Assembly (NCBI GenBank): GCA_030632095.1
Contig: DAOVJU010000038.1
Span: 1-12,643, forward strand
Origin: Chlorobiota bacterium
GTDB lineage: Bacteria; Bacteroidota; Bacteroidia; Bacteroidales; B39-G9
DNA: 12,643 bases
Direction of reading: 5' to 3'
Positions 6,010-12,643 of the stretch are shown here, piece after piece. The position numbers were made by a program, and so were the translations under genes. Each line of letters begins with the position of its first letter. Positions within the stretch are counted from its first letter, which is position 1. The notes beneath the pieces were generated by a model that saw nothing but the letters and a program-made list of their open reading frames with translations, was not told the origin of the DNA and ran no database searches.

Positions 6010-8505
6010 ATGGAATACAAAAACTTTTTAGAACAAAAAATAATAACAGCACCCAAAACAGGAATTGAAATAAAAAGGTCTGATATTTCAGATGTGCTAT
6101 TTGAATTTCAAAAGGATATTGTTTTATGGTCCTTAAATGGTGGTAGTCGTGCTATATTTGCAAGCTTTGGATTAGGTAAAACTTTAATTCAACTTGAAAT
6201 AATGCGGTTGTTAAATATATATTCAAGTGGCAAAACTTTAATAATAATGCCTTTAGGTGTCAGGCAAGAATTTAAAGAAATGTCCGAAATGATAGGAATT
6301 GAAGTTGAATATATCAAAACAAATGAAGACATATTAAATTCAAAAACTAATTTTCTTATTACTAATTATGAACGTGTTAGAGATGGTAATATTGATGTTA
6401 ACCTGTTTATTGCAGTTTCACTTGATGAAGCATCTGTTTTAAGATCATACGGATCCAAAACATATCAAACTTTTTTAGACAAATTTAAAAAAGTTAAATT
6501 TAGATTTGTCGCAACGGCCACACCATCACCAAACAAATATAAAGAATTAATACATTATGCAGGGTTTTTAGGTGTTATGGATACCGGCCAGGCTTTAACT
6601 AGATTTTTCAAACGAGATTCTACAAAAGCAAATCATTTAACTTTACATCCACACAAGGAAACTGAATTTTGGACATGGATGTCAACATGGGCATTATTTG
6701 TACAACATCCATCTGATTTAGGATATTCAGATAAGGGATATGATTTACCTGGATTAGTTGAAGGTATTAATTTATTTTATCATGAAATACCTATAGATCA
6801 CAACAACAGAACGCCTGATAAGGATGGTACTCAATACATTTTCAAAGATGCTGTAATGTCATTACCTGCAGCCGCAAAAGAAAAAAGAGATACTTTACCA
6901 GGTAGAATTGAAAAAATGATGGAAATTATAAATGACAATAAAGGAGATCATTTTTTATTATGGCATGATTTAGAAGTTGAAAGGCATGCAATTAGAAAGG
7001 CTTTACCAGAATCAACATTTGCATTTGGAAGTCAGAATATTGATAAAAGAGAACAAATTATAATTGATTTTTCAAAAGGCAAATCAAAATATTTAGCAAC
7101 AAAACCCTCAATTAGTGGTTCAGGTTCAAATTTTCAACATTTTTGCCATAAAGCTATATTTTTAGGAATTGGATATAAATTTAATGATTTTATTCAATCA
7201 ATTCATAGAATTGTAAGATTTGGACAATTAGAAACACCTGAAATCCATGTAATATATGCAGAATCAGAAAGGGAAATATTAAAAGTATTAAAAAATAAAT
7301 GGAAAAATCATAAAGAACTTGTAAAAAATATGACTAAAATTATAAAAGAAAACGGATTAAGCCACACCAATTTAACTGGTTTAAAAAGGAATTTAGGAAT
7401 AGAAAGAAACGAAGTTAAAAGTAAAAAATTCACTTGGGTAAATAATGATTCAGTAGATGAATGGAAAACATTAAAATCAGATTCAATCAGGCTAATTCAC
7501 ACTTCAATACCCTTTTCCAATCATTACGAATATACACCAACATATAATGATTTTGGACATACAACAGATAATGATCATTTCTTTAAACAAATGGACTTTT
7601 TGACACCTGAACTTTTAAGAACATTAGTTCCAGGTGGTGTTGCTGCAATTCATGTAAAAGACCGTATATTATTTGGAAATGCAACAGGTGATGGAATGCC
7701 GACATTAGATCCGTTTTCTGATATGACAGTATTCCATTTTTTAAAACATGGGTTTAGATATTTTGGCAGAATTACCATTGAAACTGATGTAGTTAGAGAA
7801 AATAACCAAACATATAGATTGGGATGGACTGAGCAAACAAAAGATGGTTCAAAGATGGGCGTTGGATGTCCTGAATATATTTTATTGTTTCGAAAGTTAC
7901 CAACTGATACAACAAAAGCATATGCAGATGTTCCAATAAATAAGACAAAACAAGATTATACACGAGGCCAATGGCAAATTGATGCAAGGGCAAAGTGGAA
8001 TAGTTCAGGTGATAGGTTTTTAACAAATGATGAATTAAAATATTTTGATATTAAAACCATTAATAAAAAGTTTACACATTACTTTAGTGATAATGTTTAT
8101 GACTATAAAAAACATGTTGAAACTGCTAATAAATTAGATAAACTGGATAAATTACCTGCAACATTTGAAACATTAAAAATAAAAGGCAGAAATCAAGATA
8201 TACTTTGGCATAATGTAAATAGAATGTTAACTTTAAACGGGTCTCAAAGTCGTAAAAATTTAAATATGCATATTTGCCCTTTACAATTTGATATTGTTGA
8301 AAGAATTATTAACCGATTTTCAAACAAAGGTGATATTGTTGCAGATCCTTTCGGTGGTTTGGGAACAGTTCCATATAAAGCTGTTAAAATGGGGCGTATT
8401 GGCTATGGCTGTGAATTGAATGCTGAGAGCTGGTTTGATGGATTACAATATTTAAGATCAGCGGAAATTGATATACTTTCACCTACCTTATTTGAGATGA
8501 CATGA
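6010..8505 (+). CDS. SNF2-type helicase fused to beta-class DNA methyltransferase, 831 aa
   Basis: Residues 30-425 form an SF2/SNF2-like motor: ASFGLGKT (Walker A, 51-58), SLDEAS (motif II, 137-142), ATATPSP (motif III, 168-174), and QSIHRIVRFGQ (motif VI, 396-406). Residues 470-815 form an amino-methyltransferase in beta-class order. Motif IV comes first (HTSIPF, 497-502), then a conserved-looking NHYEYTPTYNDFGH, PGGVAAIHVKD at 541-551, and finally HICPLQ (motif X, 754-759), ADPFGGLGT (motif I for S-adenosylmethionine, 778-786) and GYGCELN (798-804). Such domains methylate adenine N6 or cytosine N4. Motif IV reads S-I-P-F where D/S/N-P-P-Y/F is usual. No nuclease domain is apparent, so it is not a complete restriction enzyme. 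Roles in anti-restriction, as with DarB of phage P1, or in DNA remodelling are both possible. Its stop overlaps the next start as ATGA. Confidence 0.8.
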   Translation: MEYKNFLEQKIITAPKTGIEIKRSDISDVLFEFQKDIVLWSLNGGSRAIFASFGLGKTLIQLEIMRLLNIYSSGKTLIIMPLGVRQEFKEMSEMIGIEVEYIKTNEDILNSKTNFLITNYERVRDGNIDVNLFIAVSLDEASVLRSYGSKTYQTFLDKFKKVKFRFVATATPSPNKYKELIHYAGFLGVMDTGQALTRFFKRDSTKANHLTLHPHKETEFWTWMSTWALFVQHPSDLGYSDKGYDLPGLVEGINLFYHEIPIDHNNRTPDKDGTQYIFKDAVMSLPAAAKEKRDTLPGRIEKMMEIINDNKGDHFLLWHDLEVERHAIRKALPESTFAFGSQNIDKREQIIIDFSKGKSKYLATKPSISGSGSNFQHFCHKAIFLGIGYKFNDFIQSIHRIVRFGQLETPEIHVIYAESEREILKVLKNKWKNHKELVKNMTKIIKENGLSHTNLTGLKRNLGIERNEVKSKKFTWVNNDSVDEWKTLKSDSIRLIHTSIPFSNHYEYTPTYNDFGHTTDNDHFFKQMDFLTPELLRTLVPGGVAAIHVKDRILFGNATGDGMPTLDPFSDMTVFHFLKHGFRYFGRITIETDVVRENNQTYRLGWTEQTKDGSKMGVGCPEYILLFRKLPTDTTKAYADVPINKTKQDYTRGQWQIDARAKWNSSGDRFLTNDELKYFDIKTINKKFTHYFSDNVYDYKKHVETANKLDKLDKLPATFETLKIKGRNQDILWHNVNRMLTLNGSQSRKNLNMHICPLQFDIVERIINRFSNKGDIVADPFGGLGTVPYKAVKMGRIGYGCELNAESWFDGLQYLRSAEIDILSPTLFEMT

Positions 8506-8777
8506 AAATAATTGTACATAATCACCAAACGACAATTTACGCAAATCGGAATGATCAATATTTATTGACAAAAACGATTAAAAGTATAAAATCATTGGAA
8601 TATTATGATATAGTTTGGGCCAATAATAAGTTTATAATTAAATATCTATTAACAGAATATCACAAAACTAAAATACTAGATGCATTTAAAGAAGATATAA
8701 TTAGGAAAAAAGAAAAAAACGTGATTACTGGTTTTAAAGGATGCTTGATTACTGGACATAAACTGGTTTGGATTTGA
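8502..8777 (+). CDS. Small unknown protein, 91 aa
   Basis: The ATG overlaps the stop of the helicase-methyltransferase gene (ATGA), so translation is probably coupled. The product begins with a strand-like MKIIVHNHQTTIYA and has a helical, charged middle (YLLTEYHKTKILDAFKEDIIRKKEKN). It ends GCLITGHKLVWI. I recognise no family. Close coupling hints at a partner of the preceding enzyme. Confidence 0.6.
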   Translation: MKIIVHNHQTTIYANRNDQYLLTKTIKSIKSLEYYDIVWANNKFIIKYLLTEYHKTKILDAFKEDIIRKKEKNVITGFKGCLITGHKLVWI

Positions 8778-8853
8778 TTTATAACACCAAGCTAAATTGC
8801 GTATCCCAAAGGGTATGGGTTTTAGCGACTGTTATAAATCTTTAATCATTACT

Positions 8854-9240
8854 ATGAAAAAAGATACAATCCTGTTTATATTATCAGAAATTGCAAAAGA
8901 AATGCAAATAGCGGACTTAGACAGGCAATTATATCTATTGAAAAGGAAAAATGTTAATTTAAAGAAATTGGAAGATATGGAAGATGAAAACGAAAAAATC
9001 GCACTATTGAAAATGAAGTTAAAATCCGATAAAGGATATAATGCAGATATCGAAGTGAGAATTTCAGCAAATCAATATGGTAGAATCATGGGAATATTAC
9101 ATGAAAAATCACCATCAAATAAAAAACTTATTGCAGCTGCACCTGAATTACTGGAATTTGCCAAAGAAATAGTAAAAAGGTATTCTAATAGTCCATGGAT
9201 ATATGAAAAAGCTAATAAGATAATTAAAAAAATTGAATGA
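8854..9240 (+). CDS. Phage accessory protein with 'IAAAPELLE' motif, 128 aa
   Basis: ATG 8854 is preferred to the in-frame TTG at 8797: it follows TTTAATCATTACT, typical of starts here, and the upstream 19 codons read as non-coding leader. The N-terminal half is helical and charged. The C-terminal part, NKKLIAAAPELLEFAKEIV followed by ANKIIKKIE, matches a motif (xAxLIAAAPELLEAL...AxxAIxKA) found at the C-terminus of many small phage proteins of unknown function. No enzymatic residues are evident. The 76 bases before it (8778-8853) hold only a CCC-AAA-GGG mini-palindrome near 8806 and no gene. Confidence 0.65.
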   Translation: MKKDTILFILSEIAKEMQIADLDRQLYLLKRKNVNLKKLEDMEDENEKIALLKMKLKSDKGYNADIEVRISANQYGRIMGILHEKSPSNKKLIAAAPELLEFAKEIVKRYSNSPWIYEKANKIIKKIE

Positions 9241-9241
9241 T

Positions 9242-9421
9242 ATGGATACAAAACTAACAGATCAAAGTTTAATGCCTTTTGGCGAATACAAAGATTATTC
9301 AATGATAAATGTTCCTGCTTCATATTTAATTTGGCTGTATGAAAATAGAAAATGTAGCAATCAAGTGAAAAATTACATTATTGAGAATCTAGATGTATTA
9401 CGAATGCAAGCAAATAAGTAG
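9242..9421 (+). CDS. DUF3820 family protein, 59 aa
   Basis: The start is ATG 9242, one base after the preceding stop; an upstream in-frame TTG at 9233 lies inside that gene. The core SLMPFGEYKDYSMINVPASY followed by LIWLYEN matches the DUF3820 pattern (MPFGKYKGxxLxDVPxxYLxWLxEN), followed by VKNYIIENLDVL. DUF3820 is a short domain common in phages and often found beside or fused to exonuclease-type proteins. Its molecular role is unknown to me. Here it stands alone, just before the homing endonuclease insertion. Confidence 0.75.
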   Translation: MDTKLTDQSLMPFGEYKDYSMINVPASYLIWLYENRKCSNQVKNYIIENLDVLRMQANK

Positions 9422-9476
9422 ATAATTTTAGTTATGTTTGTGGTGGTGTTTGAGTTTAGCGGCTTAATGCAAAAGG

Positions 9477-9513
9477 TTCACAGTTCCTGCACCATTCTTC
9501 TAATAACTGTGAA
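9477..9513 (+). other. 9-bp perfect stem-loop upstream of the homing endonuclease gene
   Basis: TTCACAGTT at 9477-9485 is the exact reverse complement of AACTGTGAA at 9505-9513, leaving a 19-base loop. It lies 17 bases before ATG 9530. It is followed by A residues rather than a T-tract, so it is not a typical terminator on the + strand. Late phage homing endonuclease genes are known to carry hairpins that hide the start early in infection; that would fit, but the start itself is not in the stem. The surrounding 9422-9529 holds no other gene. Confidence 0.55.
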
Positions 9514-9529
9514 AAAACTGTTAAATATC

Positions 9530-10078
9530 ATGAAAAAAGAAATCTGGAAAGATATTGAGAATTTTAAAAACTCATATCAAATAAGTAATAAGGGTAGAGT
9601 AAAATCACTTAACCGATTAGTTAATAGTAGATATGGGAAAAGATTGGTAAAAGGTGTTTTTCTAAAAGGAATACCTGATAAAGATGGATATTTCAGGGTT
9701 AATCTCAAAAAAAAACAAAAGACTAATAACAGACTAATACATAGGTTAGTAGCACTTAGTTTTAGTCCTAACCCTAAAAACAAACCACATGTTAATCATA
9801 AAGATGGGAATAAACAGAATAATGTCCTAAGCAATTTAGAATGGAATACTTTATCAGAAAACAGGCAACACGCTTATGATATTGGGCTGCAAACAGGGAA
9901 ATCAAGGCAAGGTGAAAAGAGTAATTTCTCAAAATTAACAGAAAAAAAAGTTTTAGAAATAAGAAGATTATACAAAACAGGAAAATATACTCAAAAACAA
10001 ATAGCTAAATTACACAGCATAACACATCAGGGCATAAGTAAGATAATAACTAAAAAAACATGGAAATGGTTAAATTAA
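9530..10078 (+). CDS. NUMOD4/HNH homing endonuclease, 182 aa
   Basis: ATG 9530 is chosen over an upstream in-frame ATG at 9434 because the known domain begins straight after it. Residues 4-29 (EIWKDIENFKNSYQISNKGR) are a NUMOD4 DNA-binding motif. The HNH_3 nuclease follows at about 69-115: LIHRLVALSF, then HVNHKDGNKQNN with His90, Asp92 and Asn94, then NLEWNTLSEN and His114. Residues 136-180 (TEKKVLEIRRLY, YTQKQIAKLHSITHQGISKI) form a C-terminal helix-turn-helix. The enzyme makes a cut at a specific site so that its own gene is copied into phages lacking it. It sits as a free-standing element between DUF3820 and the helicase, and its last 19 bases overlap the helicase start. Confidence 0.9.
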   Translation: MKKEIWKDIENFKNSYQISNKGRVKSLNRLVNSRYGKRLVKGVFLKGIPDKDGYFRVNLKKKQKTNNRLIHRLVALSFSPNPKNKPHVNHKDGNKQNNVLSNLEWNTLSENRQHAYDIGLQTGKSRQGEKSNFSKLTEKKVLEIRRLYKTGKYTQKQIAKLHSITHQGISKIITKKTWKWLN

Positions 10079-11652
10079 GACCATATCAAAATGAATCTAT
10101 TACTGATATTAAAACATTTTTTAAATCAGGAGGATTACATTGCATAATCCAAGCACCAACAGGTAGCGGTAAAACAGTTATTTTCAGCAACTTATCTATG
10201 CTTGTTGCTGAAAATAGTAAAAAAACATTAATATTAACAGACCGATCAGAATTATTATATCAGGCAGGTGGATCTATAAAAAAAACAGGTTTGCAATCGA
10301 TGTACATTCAGGCAGGTGCTAAATTTATTTCAAATGCTTTCAATTGTTATGTAGGAATGAGCCAAACGTTAAGAAAAAGATATAAATTACCTTACTGGAT
10401 TGAATTTTTCAACAGCATTGATTTATTAATCATAGATGAATGTCATGATCAACAGTTTAACTGGGTTTTTGAATCAGGATTGTTTGATAACAAACACGTT
10501 ATAGGATTTACAGCAACACCTAGGCATTCAGGAAAAATGAGACAATTGGCCCTTGATTATACAAAAATAATTGAAGGTGTTGAAGTAACAGAATTGATAA
10601 AAGAAGGTTATTTGGTTGGTGATGATTATTATGGAATAGAACCACCCGACTTAAGCAATGTTGAATTTGATCACAAAACAGGTGATTATAAAACAGGTTC
10701 ATTATTTCAAAAATTCAATTCACCAACAACTTATACCGGTGCAGTTAAGAACTATAAAGATATTTGCCCGGACACAAAAACTATTTGTTTTTGTGTAAAT
10801 ATTGAACATTGTGTTAAAACTGCAATAGCTTTCAATAAAGAGGGTATTACCGCAAGGTTTATAGTTTCCAACCTATCACGGCCAAAAATACCAGAAAACA
10901 AAGAGAATGCCGGGAAAATGGCAAAATATGTAGAAAGGAAACGTGTATATGATTTGCTTCAAGAAAATAAACACTTAACAGGTGAAAGGAAACAAATATT
11001 TAAAGATTTCCATGAAAACAAATTTAAAATTTTAATAAATGCTGGTATTGCTACAAAGGGATATGATCAGCCAGATATTGAGACTGTAATAGTATTGAGA
11101 GCTACATTAAGTACGACTCTTTGGCTTCAAATGCTTGGTAGAGGTTCACGTATTTACCCGGGAAAAACACACTTTAATATACTTGACTTTGGTGGAAATG
11201 CAGAAAGATTAGGCCACTACACAGAAAAAAGGCTTTGGTCATTATGGCATGAAAAGTTTGAAGGTGAAGGCTTACCACCAATAAAAACATGTGGTTTTCA
11301 TTCCGATGGTAGGCCAATTCAAGTAAACGGTAAACCAGGATGCACCCGGCCAATTCTTGCAAGTTACAAAATATGTCCATTTTGCGGTTTTACATATCCA
11401 AAAAAAGAATTAAAAGAAATTGATTTATCAATGATAATTATTGATAGCCAAAACCATACAGCTAAAAAAACAAAGCTTATTAAAGAAATGTCTAATTCAG
11501 AATTACATGAATGCTGGAAAGATAAAGGGCACAAAACACCATGGTTATGGAAACAACTTTGGTATAAAGGTGGTACTGAAAAAATAAAAGAATTTGGTAA
11601 AGAGTTTGGCTGGACACAATCAAATATTGAACGAGCTATAAAATTTGTGTAA
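10060..11652 (+). CDS. DEAD/DEAH superfamily 2 helicase (Res/UvsW-like), 530 aa
   Basis: The protein begins LRPYQNESI (a Q-tip-like motif of this family) and shows QAPTGSGKT (Walker A, 31-39), IIDECHD (motif II, 124-130), GFTATP (motif III, 149-154), AGIATKGYDQPDI (328-340) and QMLGRGSR (motif VI, 357-364). This is an ATP-driven DNA helicase of the type III restriction-subunit/UvsW group, widely found in phages for branch migration and replication restart. Four cysteines (Cys411, Cys428, Cys439, Cys442; KICPFCGF) could form a zinc ribbon. The C-terminal 60 residues contain no named motif. Either ATG 10060 or ATG 10066 could be the start; both lie within the end of the homing endonuclease gene. 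No nuclease domain is seen. Confidence 0.88.
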   Translation: MEMVKLRPYQNESITDIKTFFKSGGLHCIIQAPTGSGKTVIFSNLSMLVAENSKKTLILTDRSELLYQAGGSIKKTGLQSMYIQAGAKFISNAFNCYVGMSQTLRKRYKLPYWIEFFNSIDLLIIDECHDQQFNWVFESGLFDNKHVIGFTATPRHSGKMRQLALDYTKIIEGVEVTELIKEGYLVGDDYYGIEPPDLSNVEFDHKTGDYKTGSLFQKFNSPTTYTGAVKNYKDICPDTKTICFCVNIEHCVKTAIAFNKEGITARFIVSNLSRPKIPENKENAGKMAKYVERKRVYDLLQENKHLTGERKQIFKDFHENKFKILINAGIATKGYDQPDIETVIVLRATLSTTLWLQMLGRGSRIYPGKTHFNILDFGGNAERLGHYTEKRLWSLWHEKFEGEGLPPIKTCGFHSDGRPIQVNGKPGCTRPILASYKICPFCGFTYPKKELKEIDLSMIIIDSQNHTAKKTKLIKEMSNSELHECWKDKGHKTPWLWKQLWYKGGTEKIKEFGKEFGWTQSNIERAIKFV

Positions 11653-11812
11653 TGATAGAAATAACATACAGACTAATTTATAAAAATAACAATAAAACAA
11701 AATATATACCAGTTCAGGCAATTGATAAACCCATGCTTTGAAATTGTTTTGGCCATGGGTAAAAGTTAAATTTAAAGCTGCAAAAAATATTGAAATTATA
11801 ACCATAAACTAA
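11652..11812 (+). pseudogene. Small gene (~53 aa) apparently broken by a one-base frameshift
   Basis: An ATG overlapping the helicase stop (TAATG) opens a 29-codon frame reading MIEITYRLIYKNNNK to DKPML, then TGA at 11739-11741. From 11741 the -1 frame continues with KLFWPWVKVKFKAAKNIEI and stops at TAA 11810-11812, five bases before the next ATG. Joined, the two halves fill the gap exactly as intact genes do elsewhere here. One extra base in TTTGAAA (for example TTTGGAAA) would restore the frame, giving PML-W-KLFWPW. The -1 frame is open only from 11729, so the break lies at 11729-11741. It may be a recent mutation, a sequencing error or a recoding event. Function unknown; the second half looks beta-rich. 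Confidence 0.5.
11729..11760 (+). other. 7-bp stem-loop spanning the frameshift point
   Basis: ACCCATG at 11729-11735 pairs perfectly with CATGGGT at 11754-11760, with an 18-base loop that contains the in-frame TGA. The stem covers exactly the stretch where the frame must change. It could be coincidence in a short AT-rich gene. Confidence 0.4.
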
Positions 11813-11817
11813 AAATC

Positions 11818-12003
11818 ATGACATTAATTTTAAATGACAATTACGATTGTACTATTTTAACTATGGAATTAAGAAAAAAATACAAAATTTTAAGAATTTA
11901 TTTAAACAATAGAAAAAAAGAAGAAAACATGGCTATTGATTTGGATAAAGAAAAATTAACTCAATTAAGAGACGAAATTGATAAAATGATTGAATTGTTA
12001 TGA
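11818..12003 (+). CDS. Small unknown protein, 61 aa
   Basis: It starts at ATG 11818 after ACTAAAAATC and its TGA overlaps the next start (ATGA). The first half is strand-rich (MTLILNDNYDCTILTM), the second basic then helical (MAIDLDKEKLTQLRDEIDKMIELL). Internal ATGs at 11863 and 11929 are also possible starts; the last follows an A-rich stretch and would give a 24-residue peptide. No family recognised. Confidence 0.5.
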   Translation: MTLILNDNYDCTILTMELRKKYKILRIYLNNRKKEENMAIDLDKEKLTQLRDEIDKMIELL

Positions 12004-12224
12004 CACCAACAAAAGCCAAAATACAAAAAGAACGGGCACAATTAGCAGCCTACAAAATTGAACATGCCGGTTATGATATTTTATCACAATCAACAATATC
12101 TCAATTATGTTTTTTGCATGAAGGTAATATAATTAGGTTTTTTCCTTATAAAGGATGGGCTACAGGTGTTGGAATAACAGACGGCAGAGGTTTAAATAAT
12201 TTATTAAAACAGTTGAAATCATGA
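12000..12224 (+). CDS. Small conserved phage-type protein, 74 aa
   Basis: It overlaps its neighbours at both ends by ATGA, so it is translated as part of a tightly coupled string. The most distinctive part is HEGNIIRFFPYKGWATGVG followed by DGRGLNNLLKQL. From memory, a short protein with a FxPYxGWxTGKGxxDGRGxxNLLKQ pattern recurs in phages of Bacteroidota, without known function. The pattern suggests a small beta domain followed by a helix. Confidence 0.65.
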   Translation: MTPTKAKIQKERAQLAAYKIEHAGYDILSQSTISQLCFLHEGNIIRFFPYKGWATGVGITDGRGLNNLLKQLKS

Positions 12225-12442
12225 CAGAACAAGATTTAAGAGCAAAATACAAAAAAGATACTGGCGTTTATGCTGATATTGAAATTGTTGAAAATTTAAC
12301 AATAGATGAAGATTTAACAATATATGAACTATCAGAACCTATTGAATTTAATATTCAAATAGCTTTTGACAAAATACTTTACCTAGTATGGTTAGAAGAA
12401 CAATTAATTAAACAGTTAAATATTAATCAATTAAATAAATAA
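12221..12442 (+). CDS. Small acidic unknown protein, 73 aa
   Basis: The start overlaps the preceding stop as ATGA. The product is acidic in its first half (DIEIVENLTIDEDLTIYELSEP) and more hydrophobic and helical in the second (IAFDKILYLVWLEEQLIKQL). No motif is recognised. A DNA-mimic or binding-partner role could be imagined from the acidity, but there is nothing firm to support it. Confidence 0.55.
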   Translation: MTEQDLRAKYKKDTGVYADIEIVENLTIDEDLTIYELSEPIEFNIQIAFDKILYLVWLEEQLIKQLNINQLNK

Positions 12443-12443
12443 A

Positions 12444-12643
12444 ATGGCAGATTTAGAAAGAACATTACATGGTGGTTTTGAATTGACTCAATTAAAACAT
12501 ATTAGGTTCAAAACAAAAAAAGGAACAATGGGAACATTTATTCCTGATGAACAAGATAACTATCTTGATGTTTTAAAAGTAGAAGGTAAAGATGATAGGG
12601 TTTTTGTTCCATTTGTCCAATGGATAAATAAAGAAGAAAATGA
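12444..12643 (+). CDS. Unknown protein, 5' part (runs off the window)
   Basis: An ATG at 12444, one base after the previous stop, opens a frame of 66 codons that is still open at the window end. The product starts MADLERTLHGGFELTQL and contains KTKKGTMGTFIPDEQDNYLD and VFVPFVQWINKEEN. It looks like a small beta-rich soluble protein. No family is recognised. An ATG formed by the last bases (AATGA) could be the overlapping start of another gene, but in this frame no stop is reached. Confidence 0.6.
   Translation, partial: MADLERTLHGGFELTQLKHIRFKTKKGTMGTFIPDEQDNYLDVLKVEGKDDRVFVPFVQWINKEEN

Noticed and set aside
6010..8505. Reading the fusion as a complete type I/III-like restriction-modification enzyme
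   Set aside because: Helicase and methyltransferase motifs are clear, but I see no PD-(D/E)XK or other nuclease motif, and the N-terminus before the helicase is only about 30 residues.
9409..9440. Bacteroidota-type promoter with TATGTTTG at 9433-9440 as the -7 element
   Set aside because: The -7 match is perfect (TAnnTTTG), but there is no TTTG-like -33 element 19-21 bases upstream, so it is not annotated.
11730..11745. Programmed +1 frameshift of the prfB kind at CTT TGA
   Set aside because: A +1 shift leads into a frame that stops after nine codons; the meaningful continuation is in the -1 frame, and no canonical -1 slippery heptamer is in phase. A simple indel explains it better.

Overview
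The window looks like the early/replication-recombination part of a double-stranded DNA phage or prophage of a Bacteroidota host (inference). The DNA is strongly AT-rich. All genes lie on the + strand, packed end to end with ATGA or short overlaps. No start codon has a recognisable Shine-Dalgarno sequence; starts follow A/T-rich stretches, as is usual in Bacteroidota. TGA, TAA and TAG all act as stops, so the standard bacterial code applies. I see no tRNA, rRNA, CRISPR array, integrase or structural gene.

Layout. (1) 2-966: the 3' end of a leucine-rich-repeat-like gene, whose 60-bp repeat unit occurs twice without a single difference, followed by two small unknown genes. (2) 967-1218: a non-coding leader with several stem-loops, one of them terminator-like. 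(3) 1219-3001: a helix-turn-helix protein, a Rad52-like single-strand annealing protein and a YqaJ-like exonuclease. The last two are a classic phage recombination pair, and both end in a PF tip resembling the C-terminal tip of bacterial SSB. (4) 3014-4267: five small genes of unknown function. (5) 4273-8505: a Rad50/SbcC-like P-loop ATPase immediately followed by an 831-aa fusion of an SNF2-type helicase and a beta-class DNA methyltransferase with an unusual catalytic motif (SIPF in place of DPPY/SPPY). (6) 8502-9421: three small genes, including a phage-type 'IAAAPELLE' protein and a DUF3820 protein. (7) 9530-11652: a NUMOD4/HNH homing endonuclease whose 3' end overlaps the start of a 530-aa DEAD/DEAH helicase. 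(8) 11652-12643: a small gene that appears broken by a one-base frameshift, then four small genes, the last running off the window.

The named genes fit together as a DNA-metabolism module. The exonuclease and annealing protein would carry out recombination, the two SF2 helicases and the Rad50-like ATPase would remodel DNA, and the methyltransferase domain would modify it, possibly for protection from host restriction. The best candidate for something poorly described is the ATPase plus helicase-methyltransferase pair. Other points worth checking are the SSB-tip-like tails, the structured leader and the frameshifted gene.
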